Shown piece after piece: positions 39,450 through 54,800 of a DNA stretch of 64,000 nucleotides. The notes under the pieces are model-generated. The model was not told the origin of the DNA. It was given only the letters and a program-made list of their open reading frames with translations, and made no database searches. A program made the position numbers and the translations under genes. This DNA is from Rotaria macrura (lineage: Eukaryota > Rotifera > Eurotatoria > Philodinida > Philodinidae), in the NCBI GenBank assembly GCA_900239685.1, contig OENT01000059.1:186001-250000 (forward strand). The letters are read 5' to 3'. Each line of letters begins with the position of its first letter. Position 1 is the stretch's first letter.

Positions 39450-42400
39450 CTAGAAATCAGCGAATTCTCTCGGATATCGTTCCGTTGAGCTGATTGTCAA
39501 TGGTTGTTCTTCGTATATTTCATAGTTTTCTCTATCTGTTCGTGGTATGAATGGTGCAGGAATCGATTTTTCATAGATAGCTATAAAATCCACATCTCGA
39601 AACCAACGATGTTCTTTTATATCACGAACACCAGGTTTTAAATTACCAAAACGACGCGTTAAGTCGACTTGAAGTAAATTTTTTAGTAAATCTTTAAGAT
39701 CAACACTGAAATGATTTGGAAAACGAACACGACCGGAGACAATTTTTTCATAAATTTGTATTGGTTGATCAGCAAAAAATGGTGGATAACCAGCGCTCAT
39801 TTCATACTAGATGAATTCGATGGTATGAATTTCTTTTATCAATCAAGAATAACTTACCATTAGTACACCTAATGCCCAATAATCAACACCTTTGTTATAA
39901 CCACGACTGAGAATGATTTCTGGAGCGAGGTATTCTATGTTGAAAAAGAAAAGCATAAATCTAGTACGTAGTTTAAATCGTTGTCATTCTGTACTTCTAA
40001 CTAGTTGAATGACTAAAATATGATTGTAATTTTTCTCAAAATAAAAACTAGATGAACTTTGAGCCTTTCTATCTTATCAATATATATGAAATGATTTTAT
40101 CTTTTTCTACCTGGTGTTCCGCATAAAGTCCATGTTCGATCTTTGACACGTTTTGCAAAACCAAAATCGGTCTAGATAAATTAGTGCAAAAAAGAAAGGT
40201 TTCACCTTATTTTATAACTCCATAAAAAGAAACATACCATTTTCAAGTAACCATCAGCGGCAAAAAGTAAATTTTCTGGTTTTAGATCTCTATATATCTA
40301 AATTGAAGAAGTTTAGAACAAAATCGTCTAGCAAATACAACTTACAACACCCAAATGATGAAGATATTCAAAAGCAAGTACGATTTGTGCAGCATAAAAT
40401 CTCGTCATATCTTCTGTATAGCGTCCAAATGCACGTAAATGTGTAAACATTTCACCACCGGGTGCATATTCAAGACCCAAATATAAATAAGAATTATCTT
40501 TAAATGTGTACAATAATCGAACTATGAATGGGCATGATAAAGCTTGAAGAATTTTTTTCTCTGCTAATGTATGATCGATTTGTTTCATTTTAACAACCAC
40601 TAGTTTATCAAGTATTTTCAAAGCGATCTTTTCATTTGAACTATCACGATGTGTAACTAATAATACACGACCTTTTGGATAAACAAAAAGAAAACAAAAC
40701 AAGATATACAGTAATACTAAAAAAACGTTGGTACAATTCCAATCTATACTTACCAAATGACCCTGTACCAATCGTACGTATCAGATCAAAGTCTTCTAAA
40801 CGAGCATTTTGTCTTAGTGGATTTTCGATTTTCTCGATAAATTTTTCTTTTTCTTTATCAAGAAACGTTTGTATATCGCTTTGGCTACGTTTAACATTAC
40901 TGCCTGTTTGTCCCATGATGAAATATGAATGTGGATAATGATTAATATTACTAAAATTGAAACCAGTATTTGATGGTGTTGAATTAAAATGGAAAAAACC
41001 ACGCTTTATTGGATCAGCACTTTTAGGTGGTGATACAGGAGACTTCGATGTCGAACGTTTTACAGATTGATTTAACGATGAACTCGATGATAATGAAGAT
41101 TTATTTAATCGAAGATATGGACGATTGAATGGTGATAAGTCAGGTGTTGCTGACACTACCGACTGATAACTATTCGCTATTACTTTTGAGTTGAGTGGAG
41201 GTGGCGACCTTCGTGATTCAGGTGAGCTAAAAAAGAAATTCAAAAGAAAACGATAAGATAAAAATAGAAAGTCAAAACCGTTACATGGTGATGAAGAACT
41301 TTAGGGTTACAATAAAACAATGGTTTCTACTGCATTTATCGATTTTTTCGAGTTATGATTTATGAAACCAACTATGATAAAGTAGAATCTATCACTCATA
41401 GGCATTTTTCTCCTCTCTTATACAGCTGCTCGTAACTCTCATTATAAAAATTTGATTAAACTATATACATCTGACAAAGTTCACACTGCATTCCAACTCG
41501 TAGTCAGACAACATACTAAGATCATTTTTAATAAACGATATATATACATCTATCTATCTATCTATCTATCTATATATATATATATCTATATATATGTATG
41601 CGTTGAGTTCATTCGGTTAGTAAATCGAAAGCAACTATCAAAACGGTACGATGATGATGGTCGTCAATAGCACACACATGCATGCCGCACATTATTATGT
41701 ATGATGGCGAGATAAGGAAAGAAGCCAAGGGAAAAGGAGAACGATGTGCATAGTGCATGGTATACTTCTGCTGTCCGTCTTTCATTCAAATCGGTATTAA
41801 TACATCCAGTATGAAGTAGGAGTAAAAAAGAAAACGAGAGAAAAAAAAGCATATAAAAATAAACGCGGAATAAGAACAATATACAATAAAAATGATAAAG
41901 ACAATAATCACCTAAACAATAGTCAGCTGAAAGATACATCGTCAACATTAGAATCTATGTTTTTTTAACATCTTTAGAGAATATTTCATCTATTCTAAAT
42001 GTTTACTGGTTCTCTTCTCTTCTATAAAATAAAAGAATCGAATCAAGTGATTCTGGACTTAGACTTTATGTGTAACATCGAATGTAAGAAAAAGCAAACG
42101 CAAACAAAAAAGGTGATGTTTATCAGCTTTAAACTTGTTTGACACGAAAACGAAGAAGAAAGATGTCTATGTTATTAATATTATCTTTTTGTGTCTATTT
42201 TCTAAAAGCTTACCTCAACTTTGAAAGATTTGCATTTCTTCTTAGAAACGAAAAACAAAGAGAAAAACATCATATCTGACGAAGAGAAAAGAAAAGCATG
42301 ACTTAATCTGTTAGTGGTATAATGTATTCATGCCAAATAAACAAAAGAAAACCGAAGGGGATTATCATGCAATGATATCTACCTACATAGTCCACAGAGT

Positions 42401-43811
42401 CGGTTGTTTCACTTTAATTGAATAGGTCGTTTGATACATGATTATAGAATACCAAGAAAAAAAAGACACAAATTAAACGAACCGACAGAATTTCATTAAG
42501 AACATAAAAAATAAAATACAAATATACAATAGCAATTGTGTCATATCGATTTTATTAGATTGATGCTGTTAAATTACATCGATCATACTTTAGACGACGA
42601 CAATTATTTGATTTTCATCGATTTGCTTTTGACAATTTTTTTTTCAATGAAACACAAGGGACAAAAAGAAAAAGAAAAAAAAGTTAGAAATTGGAAGTTA
42701 GTTAATATAACGAACGAGCAAACGCATGCTCATGTAACACTCGACTTTTCCCTTGAGATTGTGCGGCAATAGAAAGCGTAACATTGGAACAATATACAAA
42801 ACAAGAACAATAAATAAGCATAAAAGACGAGTGACGATCAACTTCTTTGTCAAATGTCAGTAACAACGATTAGTCGCAAAATGCCAGAAAATGATGGGAG
42901 ACACTCTTCTTTTTTTTTTGTCTTTTATAGACGTACTACGGACAAAAGGATGTTGGCAAGAGACGTACACATCTGCCAACGTACGTAACGCTCGTCTGTT
43001 CCGTGCATAAAACGACTAGTAGAAGATCAAAACGATTTATCAAGCGCAATGAAAGAGTAGTCGAAAAGCGGCGAGAACTTCTTCTTTTTTAAAGTTCTTT
43101 TCTTGTTTGTTCGTATAACTTGAAAGTGTTCGAATTAAATTGCATTATTCTCTTTGAACGTTGTTCTCATCATGTCAATTGAAAAAAACACGGAGAAAGT
43201 AAAGAAATCCGATTTTTGTTGATCAATAATACGAAGCGAGAGAAGAAAGAAAAAGGTCTTCAACAAGTTATTATTGCTCTTCGGTAGAACATCATAATAA
43301 AGCTTGTTATTATAAAAGATATGAAACAACAACAACAACAATAGGTTCCGGCAATATGACATTTAAAAGTACAACGACAACAAGGAACCAATATTTTTCT
43401 CTTTTTTCTTCTATTTCAAATAACAAATTTCATTAATTGTTAATATGTTGGGATAGATGGTTTCATAAATTGACTTACTAATATCATATATAAAACGACG
43501 TGTTTTTCTTTTTGTATTGTATACAAATCATATGTTGTCAAAATGACGAACATACAACAAAGCTATTTGTTAGACAACATATCGACCTTCATGCTGTTTT
43601 ATCATTATCTTACGTCAAAACATGTGTCACAATCAATTCTTCAAGCATTCAAGCTAAAATACTTATCGTCACTAGTTGATTATTAATATGTCTAACTGAC
43701 AACTTACGTAGAATATCCGCCCATGGATTTTTTCGACAAGGTAGACGTTGGTTTGCTAGGATTATTAGTAGTAGTAACTGTATGATTCAAATATTTGCGA
43801 ATTTTTTTCAT
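39450..43811 (-). CDS. cAMP-dependent protein kinase catalytic subunit with long N-terminal extension (7 exons)
   Basis: Exons 43708-43811, 40754-41226, 40346-40671, 40238-40297, 40111-40171, 39858-39934 and 39450-39806 join in phase to 485 residues. The kinase core is nearly identical to animal PKA-C: glycine loop GTGSFGRV, Lys in ALKILDK, catalytic [16 protein letters not shown], activation loop [15 protein letters not shown] with the activating Thr, [28 protein letters not shown], and the C-terminal FADF that fits the FxxF hydrophobic motif. It phosphorylates Ser/Thr targets after cAMP releases the regulatory subunit. Residues 139 onward ([17 protein letters not shown] at 40914-40916) match the normal start, with Gly2 for myristoylation, and would give 347 residues, the usual length. 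Ahead of this are 138 residues rich in Ser, Pro and Asn, partly from a separate exon 2.5 kb upstream. Both starts could be used. Confidence 0.93.
41227..43707. other. First intron of the PKA catalytic subunit gene
   Basis: 2481 bp. Carries an (ATCT)n/(TA)n tract at 41547-41597 and scattered short open frames of no recognised family. If the shorter MGQTG start is used, an alternative promoter should lie here or in the extension exon, but no promoter signal is visible by eye. Confidence 0.65.
41547..41597. repeat. Compound (ATCT)n-(TA)n microsatellite
   Basis: About six ATCT units run directly into an imperfect TA array. It lies in the first intron of the PKA gene, about 320 bp upstream of exon 2. 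Confidence 0.88.
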
Positions 43812-44098
43812 AACGAATATTAGTCGTATTAGTTTTTACAGATATAGAATAATCATTTGATCATCTAGAAAAGAAGTCTGGAAGAGAGCGATTATGTTTA
43901 ACATTCATATAATGATCCTTGTAACATCAATGTCTTTTCCTCTTCATGTTGCTTGTTAGTTTCCATATTGTTATCTTTAATTTGCGAGCGCACACAACCA
44001 TTTTTAGTATGGTTTGTTTATGTTCTTTATACAGTTTTCTTACAAAATATGTTAGTACCATACCAGAATAATTATCAGCAGTATTCAAAGACACACAC

Positions 44099-44115
44099 AG
44101 AGAGAGAGAGAGAGA
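44099..44115. repeat. (AG)n microsatellite
   Basis: Run of AG dinucleotides following a short AC run. It continues into a purine-rich GGAGGAAGAGG stretch. Confidence 0.85.
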
Positions 44116-45868
44116 AGGAGGAGGAAGAGGGGCGAAGAAAACAAAACAAGATACACACAATCCGAAAATTATCTTCATTTAAGACATACCAAAACATTTA
44201 TGTTTTAATATTATCTCGATGACATTCGCTTTTCTTACATATACAGCATAGTATTCAACATAACTAACATTTAACTTTCGTTCTGTTTTATTTTTTTTAT
44301 TTCTAAATATAAACCATATTAAGGAACAAGAGAAGTCGCCAGGTGATTAATGTACAGGAAGAAGTTAATGACCGTTTTCTTTTCCTATTTTCACCGACTT
44401 CAATCGCATGAATAACTGGTTTAATAAGAAGTTGATTTCCTTTATGTTAAGCTTATTCATTGCTGTTTCTATTCTGCAATCTCACTAAATGTCTAGATTA
44501 GACATCTACACATATGTGTGTATACCCACTATGCTGATGTTTCCATATGCTTATATTTTTCAACGCTCTCAAGCCTATGCCCATAATAGAAACTATAATA
44601 TCCAGCTAGTATAGGATTTACGACTGTCATGAAAAAAAAATAATAAATAAATAGAAGTGAAAGGTCTTACCATAGTGCAAGTTACAAATAACCTTCTCAG
44701 TAAAATTCTTTCTAGAGAAAAATCAAACAATAAACAGTGTCATGTGTATACATATGCACAATGTTATACGAGATACTATCATGGAAATAGAATGTTATTT
44801 CATTCATCAATGAACTCACTAGATTTCTTTTTCATTTAACAGAATTTATAATAGTAACCATTTTTCTTCGTATCGTATTTATTTATTGAAATTTATTGCG
44901 ATGATTTTAAAAAACTAAAACACGAGTGCATGTGCGAAAAGGAAACGAGAAAAGAAACTTTAGCAACAACACTTAAATAACACATTTGGAATACATCCTG
45001 TCTCGTCGATAGAGCTGCTAACATGTAATGGATTTTTTAGTGTTAACACAGTCGGCTTCTTTTCTTGTTCGCTCTAGTGATCATCAATGGTCTGTAAGAT
45101 CATGAACAAGATGGAAGATAGATTATCACGCAACATACTCATTTGACATATTCACTGTGAACTATATCAGAATTCTATACCTATAATTATCATTAATATT
45201 TAAAAGTAAATCTGATCTGCTTTGATCATATTTTAACTTTAACAGGACTCTATTTTTCTTTGCATTTGTTTTCTTTTTCAGTATTGGTCTAGAGTTAATG
45301 GGTCGCCCGAAAAATATAATTACATTGAGTAATTTCTAGAATTGTAAAAGATTTCCTGCTGAGTATTCGAACATGTATTGAGTAGAAAAGAAAATAGGAT
45401 ATTAAGAATAGTTTTTCTCTTCGTAGTTTTTCAACTACAAGAGATTTACTATCGAGGACATATTAATTGGAAACCTAGTAGCTTTGTTTTTATACTTTGT
45501 AATTCAATTAAATGTAGACATGTTGATAAAATAGTTATTAATCAATGGAAAAAAACAGTTGTGTTTTCTTTATTTAGGTTCGGCAAATAGCTGTGGGAAT
45601 AAACATGATGTAAAAAAAAACATTGTCGACCTAGATTTGTTTTTTGACTTTAATATGATGATGAATGTTAGAAGAATAAATATTCAATGTGTCCAACGAT
45701 CAACAAAGGTGAATTGCGTGATTGGATAAAATTAAATTACTTGCATATTTATTTATGAATATAACTTTATTCGATTTTTAGAGAAGCTTTATAAGATCTT
45801 TGGAGGATGTTGAAAATTTGTTTTTGTACTTCATGAACTATAGAATGCTTATCTCTACTGAATCTAAC

Positions 45869-45891
45869 ATATATATATATATATATATATA
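45869..45891. repeat. (TA)n microsatellite
   Basis: Uninterrupted AT/TA run of about 11 units in the gene-poor region. Confidence 0.88.
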
Positions 45892-48800
45892 ATAAATTCA
45901 AAGTTTATATATGGATAAGAAAAATGATCAACATATAAATGTCAAACAATTCTTAATAGCATATAATGGTTCATTTGATAGTTTTCTCGAGAGAATAATC
46001 ATGAGATTAAAATGGTTTGTTTTTTTCCCTGGGCTTGCTCACATCTTATTTCTGGGAAAACGTTTTGCTATGCAACAGTCACTTGTATTTTTCTCTTAAA
46101 TTTACTTGATTTCGGTAATAATTCTAACAAATGTTCAAATATCTAGCACTGTTCATGTATGAAATCTTGTAAAATATGAATAGATAGATTCAGGAGATCG
46201 TTTGGTAATGTTCCGTACTGAACGATCCGGATCTTACAAATATAATTATTTCTTTCAAAAATAATTCACACTAATGAAAGTCGATTATTTTTGATCAGCA
46301 TGTAATTGCATTTTTTTTAAATCCAGCTATCGTATCTGTTAATCGTATAGTGGGAGTAACGCTTGATTTCCGAAGTCATTTATTTGAACTAATTGAACTA
46401 ATACATTTTTTCTTCTGAATTTTACTTAACTATTGATAACTCAATAAAAGAAATAAGAGGATCTATCCAAGATTGGGACTTCTATTATTATATGTAATCA
46501 AGTATATGCATATGGTATTATTACAGACGAATGTATGTATATATATATATATTCCTATGAAAAACTTCTTAAATTTGAAGAAAAGCAAATTTATGATAAT
46601 AGTGAAACACAATCTATAGAAAATCGATTAAAAAAATTAAAAAAACTTGAGTGAAGGTCTATATGGATTAAAAAAATACGATTAAGATGTCTCATCTTAT
46701 TGAAATAATTTTTGACATATTCTATTCAATAATAAATGACTCAATACATCCATGGAAATTAATGCTGTTTATTTGCTTTGTGAAATATCCTTTGAATAAT
46801 GAATGGGAGCAATTTTTTCTGTTTTCATCATAATTAAAGCAGTCAAAGAAAACAGTAAAACAATCTTATCGCTGTACCTATATTTATGTCCATTCAGGAC
46901 CGGATGATGTTGCCATTGCGCAACATTATGTCCATATTTTGCGACGAACTGTCTTGTAGCGATGATACTTAAGCTTTCGATATTTCGATTATTACTATAA
47001 ACACAATTCAACATTTATTGCGGAATTGAAAAGATAAAAGAAATCCTTTCATAAAAAAATAGTTGGATGTAGTCACAAAACCCTAAAACAATATCCTAAT
47101 CATAAAATTTGTTTTTATGTATTGTTAGAATTGTTGTATATTGTGTCACTAAAATGAATAATTCAGTGTGTCTCGATAGAAAAATGTTGTGATATTGTCA
47201 TCTCGCAACAATCTGCCCGATAGGGATTAAAACTGTGAAAATTTCCGTTGTTTTTGTTTTTCTATTCAACATCTACTTTTCAGGATTTTGTTTGCTTTTA
47301 CGTCGATCTCTAATTTACTTTGTTCATCTGTCTGGTCACTGCGACTGAATAGTCAAAGCCTAAGAAACGCAATATTAAGTACCCCGTACGAACTTTGGCG
47401 TCATCCATCACAGAATAATCGTAAAAAGTTAAGTATCGGTGTTCAAGTTGTTTCAAATATACGATAGCATTTCGATTTAGAACTCTGACTCAGGCGGCCC
47501 TTCTCACTACATCTGTAGTTAGTAACATTCTTGAGGATAGTATCAAGCTTTTCAAGATGTTTCTTCTCAAGCATCACTATACTTGAAAAAGTATTCGATA
47601 GCTGAAGCATTCTGCTGTCTACCTGTCGACATCAAATCAAAATAACTTAGTTCTAAAATATTTCACTGTTTGCGGCAATAGTGCTAATAAAGCTAGATAT
47701 TTGCAAGAAAATTCTGACAATTCGAGGAAGTAAAAAAGTAACGAACATTCTGAAATACGCTTGTTGGAAATACATCAGAACTATTTTTACCTTCCTAGCG
47801 TTTTCAAGAAGTTCTGAAAGTTTTTTTTAAAGATTTGGCTAACTTAGTCATGTTTTGATCTTTTGCAGAATATTCTAGAGATAAATATTCAAGGTGTTTT
47901 CTACAATCGGCAGCAAGCAACGTAATCTATGTCTTAGCATAAATGTACAATAGAACGAACAGCCCAGAATGTCACACCGCGATGAACGAAAAAAAAATTA
48001 ATTTTCCAAATTTTTAGCCCTGTAGGACTGGAAGTTGCCGAATAGTAATATGAAGTCGTTAAACACAAAATCCAATTTTTCCTTCGAAAAATACATCTAC
48101 ACTATACGTGCGGTAGAACAATAAAAACTACATAGTGAAAGAATGTTTTGCTATCTACATTTTGGTGATCGTCGACAAGGGTTGAATATGTGACAGAAAA
48201 GTTAGTGGCTGATAAAAAAGATTTGCCTTATGTAAATAGAACACGGCGCGCTTTATTTAAAGATGGAAGCTGTATTCAGTTGAAAATAAACCATGTTGTC
48301 AATACGTACATATCTATCCATCAGGGTAAGCATAGGCTGTATTTCGTCCTATTTGAGATTGATATTTGAATAATGTCTACTTTTATAGAAATGTTTTTGA
48401 AAATTCTAGATGCACATTACGAGAAAATGCTTAAAGGTATGAATGCAAACGTGGTCAATCATCAACACCATTTGCACACTTTGAATTAGTTCTAGTCAAG
48501 TAGCGCGAGGCATTCAAGAGCAGAATGGTTTGGATTGGAGCTCTTATATTGCTAGAGACCCTTATCAATAGAATCGGGCGGATTGATCTCAAAAATTACA
48601 ATTGTTACAGCTCGAAGCCACAGAGAAAATGTAAGAAGCTTGTCAGTCACTATACAGAAATGAGCAGGAAAAAAGAATCTTATATCGTCGAGGTAATTGT
48701 GACATTTCAATTAGAAAGTTTCAATAAAATTATCTCTGCGCGGCTAGACACAATTTGAAAAAAATTAATTAAAAACTTTCAGATTCAAACATATTCACTC

Positions 48801-51800
48801 GAGCATGATCTACTTGTAAGTGAGATTCTAATTTAAAAAAAAAGAAACATGTTGATCGATAGAACTCACCAAGCATGTATGTGAATCATCGTATATCTAT
48901 AATTGAAGTTCTTTTGAAAAAAATAAATTCTGAATGGTTTCCAAGCTCTTTTTTCTTCTACATAAATATCATATTGAAACGTTTGTACTCAAGCGTATGC
49001 TTAGAAAGGTATTTATTTTTGTAGAGACACGAAGCATTGTTAGACTTTTCTCTATTAGTTTTTAATTAATATGAGATGAAAACACAAGAGGAAAACATAC
49101 GCATGCTAGTTAATAATTCAATCTTCTCATCAAGACAAGAATAATCTAAATCTGTTATGTTTTCAAAATATTTCTTTAGAAACGAAAAAATATAACAAAA
49201 TCCACATGTTCGTAACTATCTGGTATCCGCATTTCATAACTGAATGTTCTTTTTTTTTTATCAATATTGAATTCGAAGTAAAAGTAATTGATAGATAACA
49301 ATGGATATCTATTTGTTCTTAATATACGTCCGAGCATTACTTACAAAATCTTCTTAATTCTCCTCAGTAGAAATACTTTTTCATATTAGGTTTTAATTTG
49401 CATAAATCAATTGAAAGAAAACAGTTAGCGATAGTGTTTTATTTAGAATATGAAGTGAATTCAAACGATTAAATTTAAAAACGTTTTTTTCTAGTAACGA
49501 TCTAACACGAAATAAAATGATGTAAAGAAATCATCGTGAGAATTATTATTTCTCAACTTTAGAAGATACATTATACTAATGCATTCTCCGTGCTTTCACC
49601 ATTAGTAAAACGACAAGGAAATTAAATATAGATAGAGTGGAAGAATTGAAGCTATCAAGTCGAATATTAAAATTCCATGTGGTTAACTCCATTTTTCAAC
49701 AACACAATCTTTGATATTGTTCCGGACAAAAGATTTTATTTAATATCATTAAATAATGTCTCTGTTTTGCAACTTATTGAAAGAGATCTTTTTCTTTAGC
49801 ATTTTCACATCGATTTTTCTGTCATATATTGTCTATAATACTATTGCTCCTAGAGAATCTGTAATATTTCTTTTTTTACAAAATAAAAATTATTAATTTA
49901 CTTATGCAGATGAAAAAGTAACAATGCGTGCATCGATGCTACAGGTAAAATCAAAGGATTTTTAAAAAGCTCATTCGCTTTCATGGTATTAGGAACAAAA
50001 ATTCAGTGGTATCAAAGTAAGATTCTGACGCTCGTATTGGTATGTACAGAGATTTTTCTCAATTGCATACAGTATCACGATAGACTGGTAAAGATGAGAA
50101 GAAAATAATTTTCTACTTGCGTGTGCACGTACAAAATATTGATTCGTGAGAAAAAAAATAAAAACTTAAAATAAAGAAGGATGTATAGACGTTAACCAGG
50201 GACGTAAATTTTTCTTCGGAGTAAACACAATGAACAGGTTCTTCCTTTTTTCTTTCTTTACTTCTGACGATTAATTTTTAATCCGCTTATTTCTCTGTTA
50301 AATAAATTTGTTTAAACAGAAGGAAAAAAGCTTTTCGGATACAAGAACATCGATTCAATAACAACTACATAAATTGACGTGACATTACAATGGCATACCG
50401 ACTTTCATCTTGACAGCATGCGGTTTCTCTTGCAATTGAGATAACTTCTAAATTTGAACTATTCGAAATAAACATTTAAATACAACTCTAACACCAAAAC
50501 ATAAGCAAACATTTAGCTTGTTGATTTTCTGTCCAATGATGAAAAGTAATGCATGTTTTCATATATAAAATTAATCTTGTATCGACGAGTCTTCAGAACA
50601 AGAGTGGTAGTAGCTTTCATTCGATGAAGTGTGCTAGTTGAATGATTCAAGATTTTAACATATGAATCCACTAATGTAATCCGAATTACAATTCCATATT
50701 CAAGATTAACATGTAATCATTGGTGGAAGTGTAATAATTAAAATAATCTATACATCTGCTTCATCATAGAAAATTCGTTCAGATCATTTTGATGATTAGT
50801 ACTTGAAACTCAAAAACGTATCTCACTAAATGACTTAAACAAGTTATAACCTAAAGTAGAGATAACTACGAATGTTGGAGCTTCATCTTTGTAGCCTCTA
50901 GTAATCTTTGATCACTAATTCCAGACACTAGTGTCTGATAAAGAATCAAGAAATAGAAATAACAATAGAGCATCTATATAGGTTCAGATTTACTTCATAT
51001 CATTGATTTATGTCATGAATCTATTACAAACAGTGTCCAAGCGTATTTATACATTTGGAGATAATGAAACATTTGAAAAGTCGTGATCTCTGTAAACAAC
51101 ATGAAAAAAATTTGTATATGCATATGTTTGTTTAAACCATTTGAAATCGCGTAAGTTTTCAAGATTAACTGTAATCTCTTGTGATGTTTCAAACACTACA
51201 GTGTAACAATCATCTATATAAGGATTATTTACATGTTATCTGTAATTATTTTCGGAAATAAGACAAGCGAAATCCTGATTATTCTGCGTTGAGACATATC
51301 GTTAATGATTATTTGTATCTCATAGCAATGTCATACTGAACTATTGTGATTTGATTTATTTTAATCTTTAATAGAAAAAGATGCAGGTAGCATTTTTTGT
51401 TCGAGTTCTTTTATAATCTACTTACTCATTCTATAATAGTCAAATGTGTGGGTTGAGATAACAATTTCTTTTCCTCATTAAGATTCATAATTACGACAGT
51501 TTTATTAGACAATTTCCTAGTATTTTAAATTGATTCAAAAAATAATTCGGTGATAAGTATTGTCGATGACAAAAGTAAAATTCTAGTTTCGTCTTTACCA
51601 AAGATGAAGAAGAAATAGTTGATTCCTTTTTCGTTTCGCCAAAAACGTCTTAATCGGTGCGATAGATTTATCAGATAATCGTTGTATTGATTATGCGGTG
51701 AGTATTCTATGTTTTCTTTTTACTGATTCTTCCAAGACAAGCTGAGTAGACTCAATCATGCATTGATTTAGTCTTTCATCGATAGAGAGACATCAATGGA

Positions 51801-54800
51801 TTTTAATCCGATGAGTACAATTAATTCGTATTTTTTGATTTTTACTTTACTCATGATTGTCAGAAGATATATTCAACGGATAATACATTTTAGCGAGGCA
51901 ATAAGGAAGAAAAACGACCCGAAAACATGTATGTAGGTTCGCTATGAAGTAAAAATAGAAAGTACCAATGAAAAAAGTTCAACTCATTTAATAATTAGTT
52001 TATGTTAAAATATTCTGCTCAAAATCAGACGTGCTTTAGTTGATGTCAAAGCCATGACATCTACCTGTTTATAAAAAAAATGATCTTTTGAATATATATA
52101 AATTATCATACGTTAAAGTGTATATACGTATATTACATACGTGAAATGAATAAAATAACAGAGGACTTAGATTGATTCTGTATTCGGGTTGCGTCTGGTT
52201 CACCTACGTTTACTTGAATCACATTAGTCTATTTATCTTACGAATGTATCAGTGACTTTTTCCATGATAATTTATTAATGGGCAAAATTATATTGTTACT
52301 ACTACATTACATCGTAGTAAGAAGTCATCCATTAGTTGTTGTACGAGATGCAATGATGATATGAACAAGTTTATATCAATATTGCGACTTTCGATCACTA
52401 GATTGCATATAAGTTATCTTAGAACTTATCTATTTCATCTTGTTTTCGAAGAAGAGAAATGAATTCTAGGAGTAGAACTAATTTTTATAATTATAAACAA
52501 GACTCTAGAATTATCTTGATTAATTATTGTAACAATAAATTCATCAAATAAAATGAATGTTTAAGAAAATACTGTTGATTTTTTATATTTTCATTATTTT
52601 AACTTCTGGGAAATAGTAAGTATTAAACAAAAAGAAAGATTAACATCTATTTGCTAAAAATACGATGCAAAGAACAAAACGACATCGATAACACCTATTA
52701 ATACTTAACTTGATTCTACGTGAGTTTCATTCTTTTATAATTTTCAAGTCAAGAAAATGTTATCCAACTACTACGAACAAAAGCAAAGTCTCGTATTTCA
52801 CATAATTAAATCTGATAGTAAGAATTTTGCTTTTTGTCAGTTGCGACCATACTGTCAGAGTATCTTGCCTCTATCTTATGACAATTAAGTTTTATTTCTA
52901 GTGCCGAATATTTGTAATTGACCAATTAATAATGAAAGTAGACGACAAAAATTCATCTCAACAATTTTTAACATTAATCGTATCAAAATAAACTTCAGCG
53001 ATTTGTTTCTAGTCAGAGACTATGAATGCTTGTTAATTTAAGGTACTAATTTTATGCTAAAGGTTTATAGACAGAAAAAGTTGTCAATCATGTATCTTCT
53101 CATTTATTATATTTAAAAAGAAATTCTGTTTGGCATATCAACTTGACATTGAAATAATTGGACCCGTTAAGAACATTGCCAGATGTGCTTAACATTCTTT
53201 TTACTATCAAAGAATTAAAGTCTTGATGAACTTTTCTGTCAAAGTACATTTGAATGAATTTCAACTGCTGTATCTTGTATTATAGTGATTACTGCATCAA
53301 CAAATAGATCCTAATGTTGAAATTGGTTTTGAATTACGGAATGACCTAGACTCCCTATTGCCGTCGATCACACGTAAATACTTGCATGAAGCCATGCTCT
53401 TGATTGAAATGTTTACTTTCTTAGCAATATGAACACCGTTTTAATTAAATGATTACATAGATATATGCATGGTGAGATTTCTGCTCTGAAAAGAGCTTCT
53501 GTAGTACACATCAATTTACATGATCATTCAAGTATAAATTTCAATCGACCATTCATGATTGATAGCTTCTTCTGTGATATTACTGTGAAGAAACAATAGA
53601 AAATAACATAAATGTAAACCATGAAATTATCAATCTACTCTACTAATAAATGTCATGTGTTTTGATCTACCGAGGATATCATCAAACAAAGTATACATTA
53701 CTTAAATAAAAAATGAAATTCTAGTTTACTTATATGTTTCTGGTCATATCGAGCAGTTTATTAATTATACTGGATGGAGTAGAAACAGATTGTTAATTTT
53801 CAGTATGTTCTATGCTAAAGCAGTATGATTATTTTTTCATATGGTTTACGATGGTAGAGTATACATACTTCTGGAGAGACATAGCTGGAGTCCGTATTTC
53901 AGTTAAATCGTTCCCCTAAAGGCATACTTTTTTAAAACGAATTATATTTTCGGAAAGACTGCGTGACGTTTTTTATCGCCCAATATATATGCATTTTCGT
54001 TTACACTTATGTATTATTACAACAAACCATTGAGTACAACGAAGGCACCCTCGTGTTCAGATTTCTACATACTTGATTTTGTCACCACAGTAAATTCAGC
54101 ACACAAATTTTAACCAAGACAAATATATATCTATATATATATAGGTTCATAGAGAATTTCAAATGCTATGGAGATCGATGGCATCGATCGGAAACTGTTT
54201 TACTCGTAGTTAAATGACATTTTTTATGAATGTAAATCTTGCACTATTCCTTTAGGAGTTTGTCTTAATTTTTAATAAAATAAATACTGAAGTTGTTTGA
54301 TTTTGTAATGTAGATATGACTTTGATAATAAATTGGAAACTTGAAAATAACGTTCACGTGATGAATCAAAGCTGCTGCTCATATGATAGGATATAGTAAA
54401 TACTTTAGACTGCTAATGTGAATATCATACTTTTCAAGGTTTCATCTTTAAAAGAGTCCTTCTTACATCTTTGATAACAAAATATCGTAAACAGATTGTA
54501 AACGAGGACACTAGTTAATATTCAGAATTTTTGTAATATTTCAAGTATCATCTACTGGCTCTGTTAATGACATATCAAAGTAATTAATCTTTCTTTCTTG
54601 TCCATGACTTTGCTTTATCTACTTGATATTCTTATACTCATAAACAATTAAACCAAGTCTTATTAAACAGACTGAAGATTTTACCTTGAATGTAATAATT
54701 CAACGAAAACATTGCCATATTGGTGATGTTCTTTTCGATCTGTAACTGTTAATTATATTTCGAAGATACTCGCATGTATTTTATTAGCTACATTCAGAAT

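Noticed and set aside
46555..46655. Possible short gene with Lys/Glu-rich peptide
   Set aside because: Stops follow quickly, no splice signals are convincing and no family is recognised.
48525..48758. 77-codon open frame on the plus strand
   Set aside because: No motif, no neighbours and no splice context; length is within chance for this much AT-rich DNA.
50922..50937. Perfect 16-bp palindrome CAGACACTAGTGTCTG
   Set aside because: An isolated short palindrome in non-coding DNA; one of this length is not surprising in 64 kb.
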